Origin: Bradyrhizobium sp. Gha
GTDB taxonomy: Bacteria > Pseudomonadota > Alphaproteobacteria > Rhizobiales > Xanthobacteraceae
Direction: 5' to 3'
NCBI RefSeq assembly: GCF_900113735.1
Contig: NZ_FOQM01000002.1
Coordinates: 248,001-312,000 of the forward strand
Length of the DNA stretch: 64,000 nucleotides
Part shown: positions 41,201 to 49,002 of the stretch, one piece after another
Numbering within the stretch: position 1 is the first letter of the stretch
How the letters are laid out: each line of letters opens with the position of its first letter
Notes under the pieces: model-generated
Told to the model about the DNA's origin: nothing
What the model saw: only the letters and a program-made list of their open reading frames with translations
Databases searched by the model: none
Made by a program: the position numbers and the translations under genes

Positions 41201-41590
41201 TCGGCATGGCACGTGTGCCTCGCCGATTTACTGCGGATCGATCGTCAATTTCTCGAGGCAAGAGCCGTGCTCGACAGTTCGCTTCAGATGATCGAGCGGT
41301 CCAACGAGCACCTCTGGTGGGCGGAGAACCATCGGGTTCGCGGCGAAATCGCGCGAGACGTAGGTGAAATTCGAGAGGCTTCGACGGCGTTTGACCAGGC
41401 GATGAAGGTCGCCCGGAACCAATCAGCGCGATCCTTGGAGCTGCGCGCGGCGAACTCCCTTGCCAAGCTCTGGGTCGACACCGGCGAGCGGCAGAAGGCT
41501 CACGACCTTCTCGCGCCGATTTACAATTACTTCGCCGAAGGTTTCGACTCGCCCGACCTCAAAGACGCCAAGGTGCTGCTGGAGGCGTGA
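38258..41590 (+). CDS. SAM-cyclase-AAA-TPR signalling protein
   Basis: 1110-residue multidomain protein. Residues 1-62 are a SAM-like domain (IVDWLERLGMSEYAQRFAENGI). A class III cyclase homology domain follows (about 85-255), with metal Asp in FSDLVGST and GDGVLVYFG and the Asn/Arg pair in PNLAARLQG. The residue aligned with the adenine-selecting Asp appears to be Gly (GIIGETPN), so substrate choice is uncertain. Next is an AAA/STAND-type ATPase with Walker A at 307-314 (GEPGIGKS) and IAEDAHWIDP as Walker B. The C-terminal half is helical TPR-like repeats. A gggaaggg ribosome site precedes the ATG. Such proteins are numerous in Bradyrhizobium; the function is unknown. Confidence 0.88.
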   Translation: MQQIVDWLERLGMSEYAQRFAENGIGIAALRHLTDQDLKEIGVLLGHRRIMLAAIAELARAGEPVAQPVVGSEARPRDGAERRQVTVMFSDLVGSTALSARMDPEDLREVIAAYQNCVTETVRRFGGFVAKYMGDGVLVYFGYPQAHEDDAERAVRAGLEATAALGRLKSSVPLQTRVGIATGLVVVGDLTGSGEAQERGIIGETPNLAARLQGIAEPNAVVIAESTRKLLGDLFELEALGTRSLKGIARPMPVWAALRPSSAESRFDALHGGHLAALVGREEELELLLRRWSRAKAGEGQVILLSGEPGIGKSRLTAALLERVAGEQHTRLRYFCSPQHTDSALYPIMGQMERAAGFRHDDTPRAKRDRLDAVLARTSTPIEDIAILAEMLSLPNDGRYPALELTPQRRKARTLEALVSQLAALTRQNPVLMIAEDAHWIDPTSLEVFDQVVDRIATLPVLLIVTFRPEFDPPWIGQPHVTALTINRLEQRDIAAMIDRIVGNNLLSASIRLEIIERTDGIPLFVEEMTKAVLEAESEGAAAHVAAAAPFPALAVPASLHASLMARLDRLGPAKEVAQIGAAIGREFSHGLLAALIDKPQTELNSALDRLIAARLLFRQGMPPHARYLFKHALVQDAAYGTLLREPRRELHARIAETLETQFTEIAASQPELLGRHCTESGDLHKAVTYWLKAGQQAARRSGNAEALSHLARGLELLDSMPDSTEVRQEAIKFLTTRAVVLRIAKGYGSDELVATLLRARDLCQRGGDTRQMFQILFGLWTAKAGRADWLGAKALAEECLALARQEADTAMLIEAYRLLGSTAVYMAEHSTAEQRLRDALALYEPEKHRGNTLLYGYDPGTTCNGYLSWTLWFQGKLSGALAASEASIRLAIESEHSPNLALAYGWATFLHLCTHDLEALRSLTPKLIAHCEEHGFSHWLALGKIGHGWCLGRSGDASGGLAWLRGGIDEFHSLWGGFLVSAWHVCLADLLRIDRQFLEARAVLDSSLQMIERSNEHLWWAENHRVRGEIARDVGEIREASTAFDQAMKVARNQSARSLELRAANSLAKLWVDTGERQKAHDLLAPIYNYFAEGFDSPDLKDAKVLLEA

Positions 41591-41733
41591 CGGAGCAGGC
41601 CAGAGTGAAAGAGACAAAGGCGACCCAATGCGCTTCGATCAATTTAAAGCGCGCAGATTTCGTTCCTGCTGCGTGCCGATGAGATCATCGAATAAACTTG
41701 CGCTTTTTTGCACTGCACATGTCGCCTAAGACA

Positions 41734-41773
41734 TTGGCCACAGCGGCTTCAATGTAGCCTTCCGAGAGCAAAG
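41734..41773. repeat. 40-bp dispersed repeat, copy B
   Basis: Matches 26874-26913 at 36 of 40 positions. It sits in the 212-base gap after the SAM-cyclase-AAA-TPR gene, which otherwise holds nothing recognisable. The minus-strand peptide LLSEGYIEAAVANV runs into a stop about 17 codons later. Confidence 0.6.
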
Positions 41774-41802
41774 CGAACGCGCCCGATTTACGACCAGGCG
41801 AG

Positions 41803-42645
41803 CTACAGCCGCTTGATCGCCACGACCTCGCTGCCCGTCGCCTTGATCCGCGCAATGGCCGGCGCGATCGGCTCGATCATCGTTGCCATGTGATGCGCGT
41901 TGGCGTGCACCATCGTGCGACTATCGCGCACGATGGCGACGTGGCCCTTCCAGAAGATCAGATCGCCGCGTTGTAGCGTATTGCGCTCATGGGGCTCCAG
42001 CGCACGGCCGAGACCGGCCTGCTGCATGTCGCTGTCGCGGGGGCAGCCGGTGCCTGATACGGTCAGCGAGACCTGGACCAGGCCGGAGCAATCGATGCCG
42101 AGGCTGCTCTTGCCGCCCCAGAGATAGGGCGTGCCGGCGAAGCGCTCGGCGACCGCGACGAAGTCGCCCTCGTGATGGTCGAGCGGCGCGAGGTGACCCT
42201 TCGGCACGAATGTCCCTTCGCGCGTGACGACGAAAGGGCCATCCTCCCGCACGATCGTGAGCTTCGATCCCAGCACCAGCGCATCGGCCGGCGGCAGCTT
42301 GATCGAGGGTCCGGGGAAGGCGAGCGTGCGCAGCGCGCTCACCTTGTGTGTCGGTGCGGCCGCCGGCTTCATCAGCGCGGCATCGGGCAGCCAGCCGACA
42401 TAGCCGTCGCCGCCGAGCTGGCCCCACGCCCAGCCCTCGCCGTTGTGATCATAGACCGTGACGCGCTCGCCGCGCAGCGCTTCCGTCATCAGCATGGCGT
42501 TCGATGACGGCTGTTCGCGTACCGGCGCGATCGGTGCGATCACCTCGAATTCCTCGCCGGTCACGAAGCGATCGGCCTGCACTTGGCCCTCGAGATATTT
42601 GGCGGCGAGGTCGCCGCGCGCCGGGGTCAGCCGCTTATCCAGCAT
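41803..42645 (-). CDS. NlpC/P60 family cysteine peptidase
   Basis: 280-residue cell-wall peptidase-like protein. SH3b-like segments occupy about residues 30-150 (VIAPIAPVREQPSSNAML, GWAWGQLGGDGYVGWLP). The C-terminal NlpC/P60 domain has the catalytic Cys in GIDCSGLVQ, His in FWKGHVAIV and a further HANAHHM. No signal peptide is visible, so it may act on cytoplasmic muropeptides like other dipeptidyl-peptidase VI homologues. Its start overlaps the end of the aminopeptidase gene by 11 bases, indicating translational coupling: the two enzymes could together degrade recycled peptidoglycan peptides. Confidence 0.9.
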   Translation of the reverse strand: MLDKRLTPARGDLAAKYLEGQVQADRFVTGEEFEVIAPIAPVREQPSSNAMLMTEALRGERVTVYDHNGEGWAWGQLGGDGYVGWLPDAALMKPAAAPTHKVSALRTLAFPGPSIKLPPADALVLGSKLTIVREDGPFVVTREGTFVPKGHLAPLDHHEGDFVAVAERFAGTPYLWGGKSSLGIDCSGLVQVSLTVSGTGCPRDSDMQQAGLGRALEPHERNTLQRGDLIFWKGHVAIVRDSRTMVHANAHHMATMIEPIAPAIARIKATGSEVVAIKRL

Positions 42646-44011
42646 AGCGCTCGCTCAGCACCTTGTAGATGGCGCGGGCGGCCTGGCATTCGCCGCCTTC
42701 GGGCCGCGCCGGCTTCGCCGACGGCGTCCAGCCGTAAATATCCACGTGAAGCCAGCTCTTGGCGTGCTCGACGAAGCGCTGCAAAAACAGCGCGCAAGTG
42801 ATCGAGCCGGCAAAGCCGCCCGATGGGGCGTTGGTGATGGTGGCGGTCTTGGAATCCAGCCACGCGTCGTAAGGCGGCCACAGCGGCATGCGCCACAACG
42901 GATCGTTCTCCTTCGCCGCGCAACGCGCCACGTCGGCCGCCAGCGTCTCATCATGGGTGTAAAAGGGCGGCAAATCCGGCCCCAGCGCGACGCGTGCGGC
43001 GCCGGTCAGCGTGCCCAGATCGATCAGCAGCTCCGGCTTCTCCTCGTCGGCCAGCGCCAGCGCGTCGGCGAGCACCAGCCGGCCCTCCGCGTCGGTGTTG
43101 CCGATCTCGACCGTGATGCCCTTGCGGGAGGTGAAGATGTCGAGCGGGCGGAAGGCATTGCCGGCGACCGCGTTCTCGACAGCAGGAGTGAGGACACGCA
43201 GCCGCACCTTCAGCTTCGCATCCATCACCATGCGCGCCAGCGCCAGCACATTGGCGGCGCCGCCCATGTCCTTCTTCATGATCAGCATGCCGCTCGACGG
43301 TTTCAGGTCGAGCCCGCCGGTGTCGAAGCAGACACCCTTGCCGACCAGCGTCACCTTGGGATGGGCGGGGTCGCCCCAGCCGATGTCGATCAGGCGTGGC
43401 GCGCGGCTCGAGGCCATGCCGACGGCGTGGATCAGCGGAAAGTTCTTTTCCAGCTCCTCGCCGATGGTACAGGAATAGCTCGCGCCGAACTCCTCTGCGA
43501 GCGCTTTCGCGGCGGCGGCAAGCTCCGCCGGCCCCATGTCGTTGGACGGCGTGTTGATGAGATCGCGCGCCAGCATCGCGGCGCCGGCCATGCGGTCGAT
43601 CTCGGCGACGTCGACGCCTTCAGGCGCGACCAGCCGGACCTCGGGCCTCTCGGCCTTGCGGTAACGGGCGAAGCGGTAGCTCCCCAATGCAAAGGCCAGC
43701 GCGGCCAGTCGTGTATCATGCGGTGCATTGGCAAACCGATAGGTGCCCGGCGGCAGCAGGCCGGGTAGCGCGCCCGGCCGGAACAGATCGCGCGATCTGG
43801 TGCCGTCGTCCTCGAGGCCGAACAGCACCTGCGCGATCGTGCCGTCGGGCGCGGGCAGCGCGAGATAGCCGCCCGGCTTGGCTGCGAAGGCGTTTGCCAT
43901 GGCGTATTGGCGCTGCGCTGGCGGCAGCGCCTCGCGCAGGGCCTCCCAGCCCGACTTGGTGGCGAAGGTGATCGGGGTGGCCGTGGTCGATGTCGCGAAA
44001 ACGGAAGGCAT
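42635..44011 (-). CDS. M17 leucyl aminopeptidase family protein
   Basis: 458-residue cytosolic di-metal aminopeptidase. The C-terminal catalytic domain shows the M17 signature NTDAEGRLVLADAL and other metal/active-site segments: VGKGVCFDTGGLDLKPSSGM, MKKDMGGAA and LIDLGTLTGAA. The N-terminal 140 residues are a smaller, more variable domain. Length is slightly below the 480-500 of PepA. It is the first gene of a coupled pair with the NlpC/P60 peptidase. Confidence 0.93.
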   Translation of the reverse strand: MPSVFATSTTATPITFATKSGWEALREALPPAQRQYAMANAFAAKPGGYLALPAPDGTIAQVLFGLEDDGTRSRDLFRPGALPGLLPPGTYRFANAPHDTRLAALAFALGSYRFARYRKAERPEVRLVAPEGVDVAEIDRMAGAAMLARDLINTPSNDMGPAELAAAAKALAEEFGASYSCTIGEELEKNFPLIHAVGMASSRAPRLIDIGWGDPAHPKVTLVGKGVCFDTGGLDLKPSSGMLIMKKDMGGAANVLALARMVMDAKLKVRLRVLTPAVENAVAGNAFRPLDIFTSRKGITVEIGNTDAEGRLVLADALALADEEKPELLIDLGTLTGAARVALGPDLPPFYTHDETLAADVARCAAKENDPLWRMPLWPPYDAWLDSKTATITNAPSGGFAGSITCALFLQRFVEHAKSWLHVDIYGWTPSAKPARPEGGECQAARAIYKVLSERYAG

Positions 44012-44200
44012 TGGCAGGCTCGGAGGTCATTCGGCTGCAGCAGACTTCGCAGAGTTTGGCCGCGGCTGCAATCGGCTTTGCGGTCACCGCCCGGTGAGCC
44101 GCTACTCGCGCAGATGCAGCCATGCTAGGTTCCGGCAGTGGTTGTTCGCTGCGCAGAGAACGCCGGCAACCGAAGACGAAGCGTGCCGGGAGGAGTCGCC

Positions 44201-44404
44201 ATGGAATTTGTGTGGAGCGGGATCACATTCGTTGGCCAGGTGGTCGAGGCGCTGTTTGGCTATGTCGAGCATCACCACTGGGTCTTCGCGTTCCTCGCAG
44301 GTGGTTACGTCTTCTATCTGCATGATCGTTCGGTTCACGCGCGGTTCGATGCACTCGACAAGCGCATCGACGAGATCCGCAAGCGTCTTGCCATCCAATA
44401 TTGA
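44201..44404 (+). CDS. Small membrane protein with basic cytoplasmic helix
   Basis: 67 residues starting MEFVWSGITFVGQVVEALFGY. A hydrophobic segment HHWVFAFLAGGYVFYL (about 26-41) is followed by a charged amphipathic helix (ARFDALDKRIDEIRKRL). The ATG at 44201 has a strong gggaggag ribosome site 6 bases upstream, which favours a real gene. It is divergent from the aminopeptidase. No family recognised. Confidence 0.6.
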   Translation: MEFVWSGITFVGQVVEALFGYVEHHHWVFAFLAGGYVFYLHDRSVHARFDALDKRIDEIRKRLAIQY

Positions 44405-44519
44405 TCGCGCCTCACGAAACAGCTGAGGACTTCCAACAGTGCGAGCCTGACGACGCTTGCGAGCGGCTCCGCGCCAATCGTGACGATCTGGCATGCGCCG
44501 GAGAGCGGCGGCTCCCGGC

Positions 44520-44542
44520 GTTAACCGGCCATTAGGGTTAAC
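44520..44542. promoter_or_regulatory. 7-bp inverted repeat upstream of tadD
   Basis: Perfect gttaacc / ggttaac arms with a 9-base spacer (ggccattag), 54 bases upstream of the tadD start. It looks like a symmetric operator or a -35/-10 region site. The arms resemble half-sites of the TTAACC type used by alphaproteobacterial regulators such as CtrA, but the spacing does not fit the full CtrA box. Related sequence (gctaaccggccattaagg) occurs upstream of the di-haem peroxidase near 27570. Confidence 0.4.
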
Positions 44543-44596
44543 AGTCTATTGCTGACGCATTCGGCTCGATCATCAGGCTCGAGAGTCAAAAGCGTC

Positions 44597-45409
44597 ATGC
44601 GTCAACGGTTCTGCCCAGTCCGGCTTCTCGCCTCCGCTTCGCTGATCGCGCTGGTGGCCGCGGGCCTCGGCGGCTGCACGGCAACCTCCAAGCTCTCCGA
44701 TGTCACCGGATCGATCGGGCCAAGGGCGGAAGCGGCGCCTGCCGATCCGGCGCGCGCCGTCGAAGTCTATGGCGAGCGCTACCGCGCCAACCCCAGGGAT
44801 CCCGAAACGGGGTTGGCCTACGGGCAGGCCTTGCGTGCCAACGGCCAGCGCGCCCAGGCTGCCGCCGTGCTCGAGCAGGCGACCATCGCCAACCCCGGCA
44901 ACAAGCCGTTGCTGGCCCAATATGGCCGCGCGCTCGCCGACAACGGTAATTTCCAGCAGGCCTACGACGTGCTGTCGAAGGCGCATTCGCCCGACAATCC
45001 GGACTGGCGCCTGCTCTCGGTGCAGGGCACCTGCCTCGACCAGATGGGGCGCCACGACGAGGCGCGCGCCTATTATACGAGCGCCCTGAAGATCGCGCCT
45101 GGCGATCCCGGCGTGCTGTCCAATCTCGGCCTGTCCTACATGCTGTCGCGCGATCTGCCCAAGGCGGAAGAGACGCTGCGGCAGGCTTACGCTTCGCCGC
45201 GTGCGAGCTCGCGGGTGCGGCAGAATCTCGGCCTGGTGGTCGGGCTCCAGGGTCGCTTCGCTGAAGCCGAGAGCATCGTGAAGGCGGACCTGCCGCCGGA
45301 CGAGGCGGCGGCGAATGTCGCCTATCTCAAGGACATGCTGAACCGCCACGACGGCCCGCGTGGTGGATCGAAGCGGACGCCGGTCGCCTCGCTCAGCCAG
45401 CCCGGCTGA
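44597..45409 (+). CDS. tadD: Tad pilus TPR lipoprotein TadD
   Basis: 270-residue outer-membrane lipoprotein thought to help assemble the Tad secretion pore. The ATG at 44597 gives a lipoprotein signal ending at LGGC (Cys near residue 27). Then come at least four TPR-type helical repeats (AYGQALRANGQRAQAAAVLEQA, ALADNGNFQQAYDVLSKA, CLDQMGRHDEARAYYTSAL, LGLSYMLSRDLPKAEETLRQA). It stands on the plus strand facing the tail of the minus-strand cpa/tad operon, 130 bases from the tadC stop. The 130-base gap has no obvious hairpin terminator. Confidence 0.88.
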   Translation: MRQRFCPVRLLASASLIALVAAGLGGCTATSKLSDVTGSIGPRAEAAPADPARAVEVYGERYRANPRDPETGLAYGQALRANGQRAQAAAVLEQATIANPGNKPLLAQYGRALADNGNFQQAYDVLSKAHSPDNPDWRLLSVQGTCLDQMGRHDEARAYYTSALKIAPGDPGVLSNLGLSYMLSRDLPKAEETLRQAYASPRASSRVRQNLGLVVGLQGRFAEAESIVKADLPPDEAAANVAYLKDMLNRHDGPRGGSKRTPVASLSQPG

Positions 45410-45539
45410 TCCGCCGCCTGTGGCGCGATGACGTGAATTTCGCCCGACAGTTCGAAGGTTTGCCGCGATCCAGATGCCACGGGCGCCGGCGGTGGCCGGC
45501 TACTGTGCATGGGGTTGTTTTCGCGGTTTTGGTCCGGCC

Positions 45540-46514
45540 TCAGTGCAGCTCGGAGATCTTGATACCTGTCGGTCCGAGAATGACGACGAACAGCACCGGC
45601 AGGAAGAACAGGATCATCGGCACTGTCAGCTTCGGCGGCAGCGCGGCAGCCTTCTTCTCGGCTTCGTTCATGCGCATGTCGCGGTTTTCCTGCGCCATGA
45701 CGCGCAATGATTGCCCGAGCGGGGTGCCGTAGCGTTCGGCCTGCTGAAGCGCGAGACACACCGATTTGACGCCTTCGAGCCCAGTGCGCTTCGCCAGGTT
45801 TTCGTACGCCACCTTGCGGTCCTGCAGGTAGGACAGCTCGGCGGTGGTCAGGGTGAATTCTTCCGACAGCGCGATCGACTGTCCCACGATTTCGGTGGCG
45901 ACCTTGCGAAACGCCATCTCCACCGACATGCCGGATTCGATGCAGATCAGCAGCAAATCGAGCGCATCGGGAAAGGCGCGCTTGATCGAGAGCTGACGCT
46001 TGGAGATCGCGTTCTTCAGGAACAGCATCGGCGCCTGCAGGCCGAGATAAGCCGCGCCGACGCAGATGCCGATCTTGATCGGCATCGGGCGGTCCATGTG
46101 GGCGATCAGGAACACGTAGATCACCGCACCGATGAACAGCACGAGCGGCGTCACCATGCGTGCGAACAGGAAGGTGATGTAGGGTGCCTGGCCGCGATAG
46201 CCCGCCATGATCAGCTTGTCGCGCGCAGCCTCCTGCGCCAGCCATTTGGTGAGGTTGAAGTCCTCGACGACCTTGGAGACGAGCTGCTTGGGCGTCTGGC
46301 GCAGCGAGACCTTCTCGCTCTTGTGGAGGCGTTCGCGCTCGCGCTGCCGGATTCTCTCGCGCTCGCTCGCCACGGCCTTCATCCGCTTGGCGAGCCCTTC
46401 GCCGCCAAACATCGGCATGACCAAGGTATACACCGTGGCGCTGGCCGCGATGGCCGCCAGCAACATGGTCATGAAGTGGACGTCGTGCAGCTTCGTGACG
46501 AGCAAATCAACCAT
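45540..46514 (-). CDS. tadC: Tad inner-membrane platform protein TadC
   Basis: 324-residue type II secretion F-domain protein that forms part of the pilus motor platform. A first helix (about 15-35) is followed by a cytoplasmic charged segment (ERERIRQRERERLHKSEK). The F domain follows with ALDLLLICIESGMSVEMAFRKVA and the C-terminal helix pair VPMILFFLPVLFVVILGPTGI. It starts 9 bases after tadB ends and is the last gene of the operon in this window. Confidence 0.92.
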   Translation of the reverse strand: MVDLLVTKLHDVHFMTMLLAAIAASATVYTLVMPMFGGEGLAKRMKAVASERERIRQRERERLHKSEKVSLRQTPKQLVSKVVEDFNLTKWLAQEAARDKLIMAGYRGQAPYITFLFARMVTPLVLFIGAVIYVFLIAHMDRPMPIKIGICVGAAYLGLQAPMLFLKNAISKRQLSIKRAFPDALDLLLICIESGMSVEMAFRKVATEIVGQSIALSEEFTLTTAELSYLQDRKVAYENLAKRTGLEGVKSVCLALQQAERYGTPLGQSLRVMAQENRDMRMNEAEKKAAALPPKLTVPMILFFLPVLFVVILGPTGIKISELH

Positions 46515-46523
46515 ACGGCACCA

Positions 46524-47501
46524 TCAAAAATCGAAGTTGATCATCTTCTTCATCACCATGATGCCGATCGACATCCAGACGACGCAGCCGACCAGCATCA
46601 GCTGGCCGGTGGGATGGGTCCAGAGCAGCGAGATGTAGCCAGGCGTGGTGAGATAGACGAGGAACATCACGATCGGCGGTAGCGAGCCGATGATGCCGGC
46701 CGAGGCCTTGGCCTCCATCGACATCGCCTGGATCTTTTCCTTCATCTTCTTGCGGTCGCGCAGCACCTTGGAGAGATTGCCCAGCGCTTCGGAGAGATTG
46801 CCGCCCGACTTCTGCTGGATCGACACCACGATGCCGAAGAAATTGGCCTCGGGCAGCGGCATGCGGTCGTAGAGCCGCGAGCAGGCGTCGCCGAGCGGCA
46901 TGCCGATGGCCTGCGTCTCGATGATGGCCAGGAACTCGCTGCGCAGCGGTTCCGGCGCGTCGGCCGCGACGACCTTGATGGATTCGAACAGTGGCAGGCC
47001 GGCCTTGATGCCGCGGACGATGACGTCGACGGCGTCGGGCAGCGCCTTCAGGAATTTGTCTTCGCGACGCTTCTTCAGGAAACCCAGTGCCCAGCGCGGC
47101 AGGCCGAAGCCGCCGGCAAAGGCCAGACCGGCAGCGCCGAGCAGGCCGCCGCCGCCGAACAGCGCGCCGAAGAAAAACACACCCGCCACGACGCCGGACA
47201 CGATCCAGAATTTCTGCGTCGTCCAGTCGAGGCCGGCCTGCGACAGGCGGATGTTGAGCGGAACGCTCTTCTCCTGTGCGCGCCGCGCCTCGAGATCCTT
47301 GAGCGAACTTTCGACTTGCTCACGGCGCGATCGCTGGCTCTTTTCGGCCTGCTTGGCTGCGGGCGCATCGGCGCGCCCGATCGAAGCGCGGCGACTTTCG
47401 GCCTTCCGCTCGCCTGACAGCATCGGGTAGAGGAAAACCCAGGCGATGCCGCCGACGGCAGCGGTGGCCAGAAAAGCGAGGGCAAGGACCTGCATGTTCA
47501 T
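46524..47501 (-). CDS. tadB: Tad inner-membrane platform protein TadB
   Basis: 325-residue partner of TadC with the same F-domain plan. Helix 1 is MNMQVLALAFLATAAVGGIAWVFL. A charged linker leads to the central helices (WIVSGVVAGVFFFGALFGGGG), then the F domain with ALPDAVDVIVRGIKAGLPLFESIKVVA and ANFFGIVVSIQQKSGGNLSEAL. The start was set at 47501 by the conserved N-terminal helix, which removes 30 unsupported upstream codons. 16 bases separate it from cpaF. Confidence 0.92.
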   Translation of the reverse strand: MNMQVLALAFLATAAVGGIAWVFLYPMLSGERKAESRRASIGRADAPAAKQAEKSQRSRREQVESSLKDLEARRAQEKSVPLNIRLSQAGLDWTTQKFWIVSGVVAGVFFFGALFGGGGLLGAAGLAFAGGFGLPRWALGFLKKRREDKFLKALPDAVDVIVRGIKAGLPLFESIKVVAADAPEPLRSEFLAIIETQAIGMPLGDACSRLYDRMPLPEANFFGIVVSIQQKSGGNLSEALGNLSKVLRDRKKMKEKIQAMSMEAKASAGIIGSLPPIVMFLVYLTTPGYISLLWTHPTGQLMLVGCVVWMSIGIMVMKKMINFDF

Positions 47502-47517
47502 CGCTGTGCCGACCTGC

Positions 47518-48981
47518 TCACGACTTCGGCCCCGCTTCCGCGGCGTCGAGGGCTGCGGCAAGGCGCTTCTCTTCACCGTAATAGCGCGCACGTTCCCAGA
47601 ATTTCGGGCGTCCGATGCCGGTCGAACGATGCTTGCCGATGATCTTGCCGTTGGCGTCTTCGCCGATCAGGTCGTACAGGAAGACGTCCTGGGTGATGAT
47701 GGTATCGCCTTCCATGCCCATCACCTCGGTGATGTGGGTGATGCGGCGCGAGCCGTCGCGCAGACGCGCGGCCTGGACGATGACATCGATCGAGGCGCAG
47801 ATCATCTCGCGAATGGTGCGGGAGGGCAGGGAGAAGCCGCCCATCGTGATCATGGATTCGCAGCGCGACAGCGCTTCGCGGGGATTGTTGGCGTGCAGCG
47901 TTCCCATCGAGCCGTCGTGGCCGGTGTTCATGGCCTGGAGCAGATCGAATGCTTCCGGGCCGCGGACTTCGCCGACGATGATGCGCTCGGGACGCATACG
48001 CAGGCAGTTGCGCACCAGCTCGCGCATGGTGACCTGGCCTTCGCCCTCGATGTTGGGCGGACGGGTTTCGAGCCGGACCACGTGGGGCTGCTGGAGCTGA
48101 AGTTCGGCTGCGTCCTCGCAGGTGATGACGCGCTCGTCATGTTCGATGTAGTTGGTCAGGCAGTTGAGCAGCGTGGTTTTGCCAGAGCCGGTACCGCCGG
48201 AGATCAGCACGTTGCAGCGGACACGTCCGATGATCTGGAGGATTTCCGCGCCTTCCGGCGAGATCGCGCCGAACTTGACCAGCTGATCGAGCGTCAGCTT
48301 GTCCTTTTTGAATTTGCGGATGGTGAGCGCGGGACCGTCGATCGCGAGCGGCGGCACGATGGCGTTGACGCGGGAGCCGTCGGCGAGGCGGGCGTCGCAG
48401 ATCGGCGAAGATTCGTCGACGCGCCGGCCGACCTGGCTGACGATGCGTTGGCAGATGTTGAGGAGCTGCTGGTTGTCGCGGAACCGGATTCCGGTGCGCT
48501 GGATCTTGCCTCCGACTTCGATGAAGACGGTGCCGGCCCCGTTCACCATGATGTCGGCGATGTCGTCGCGGGCGAGCAGCGGCTCGAGCGGACCATAGCC
48601 CAGCACGTCGTTGCAGATATCGTCGAGCAGCTCTTCCTGCTCGGCGATCGACATCACGATGTTCTTGATCGCGATGATCTCGTTGACGATGTCGCGGATT
48701 TCCTCGCGCGCGGATTCGGAATCGAGCTTGGCGAGCTGGGCGAGGTCGATGGCCTCGATCAGCGCGCCGAAGATGGTCGCCTTGACCTCGTAATAATTGT
48801 CCGAGCGACGGCTTTCCATGGCCGGCGCGGGCCGGGAGGGGGCGAGCGGCGGGGAGGCAACGGCCGGCGGGGGCGGCGCGCGCGACACCGTCGGCGCCGG
48901 AGCCGTGGCAGGCTCTGACGACACGGCGCCGGGCTTGGGAGCCCGAAAGTCGGTGTCTGTTCCGCTACGCTTACCGAACAC
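47518..48981 (-). CDS. cpaF: Tad pilus secretion ATPase CpaF/TadA
   Basis: 487-residue hexameric ATPase that powers pilin assembly. A Pro/Ala-rich N-terminal arm (1-60) precedes the N-terminal domain and the RecA-like core. The core has Walker [13 protein letters not shown], an Asp box near [13 protein letters not shown], the Walker B region [33 protein letters not shown], and the His box in GTLHANN. It is one of the most conserved genes of the locus and sits between cpaE and tadB with 21- and 16-base gaps. Confidence 0.95.
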   Translation of the reverse strand: MFGKRSGTDTDFRAPKPGAVSSEPATAPAPTVSRAPPPPAVASPPLAPSRPAPAMESRRSDNYYEVKATIFGALIEAIDLAQLAKLDSESAREEIRDIVNEIIAIKNIVMSIAEQEELLDDICNDVLGYGPLEPLLARDDIADIMVNGAGTVFIEVGGKIQRTGIRFRDNQQLLNICQRIVSQVGRRVDESSPICDARLADGSRVNAIVPPLAIDGPALTIRKFKKDKLTLDQLVKFGAISPEGAEILQIIGRVRCNVLISGGTGSGKTTLLNCLTNYIEHDERVITCEDAAELQLQQPHVVRLETRPPNIEGEGQVTMRELVRNCLRMRPERIIVGEVRGPEAFDLLQAMNTGHDGSMGTLHANNPREALSRCESMITMGGFSLPSRTIREMICASIDVIVQAARLRDGSRRITHITEVMGMEGDTIITQDVFLYDLIGEDANGKIIGKHRSTGIGRPKFWERARYYGEEKRLAAALDAAEAGPKS

Positions 48982-49002
48982 TTAACAACTCCATGCGGCG
49001 GC

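Noticed and set aside
22333..41802. Integrative element or genomic island with defined ends
   Set aside because: No integrase, tRNA, direct-repeat ends or conjugation genes; only looser composition and short repeats.
45322..46245. Long minus-strand frame overlapping tadC and the tadD end
   Set aside because: A shadow of tadC in another frame; composition rich in Arg, Gly and His as expected for an alternate GC-rich frame.
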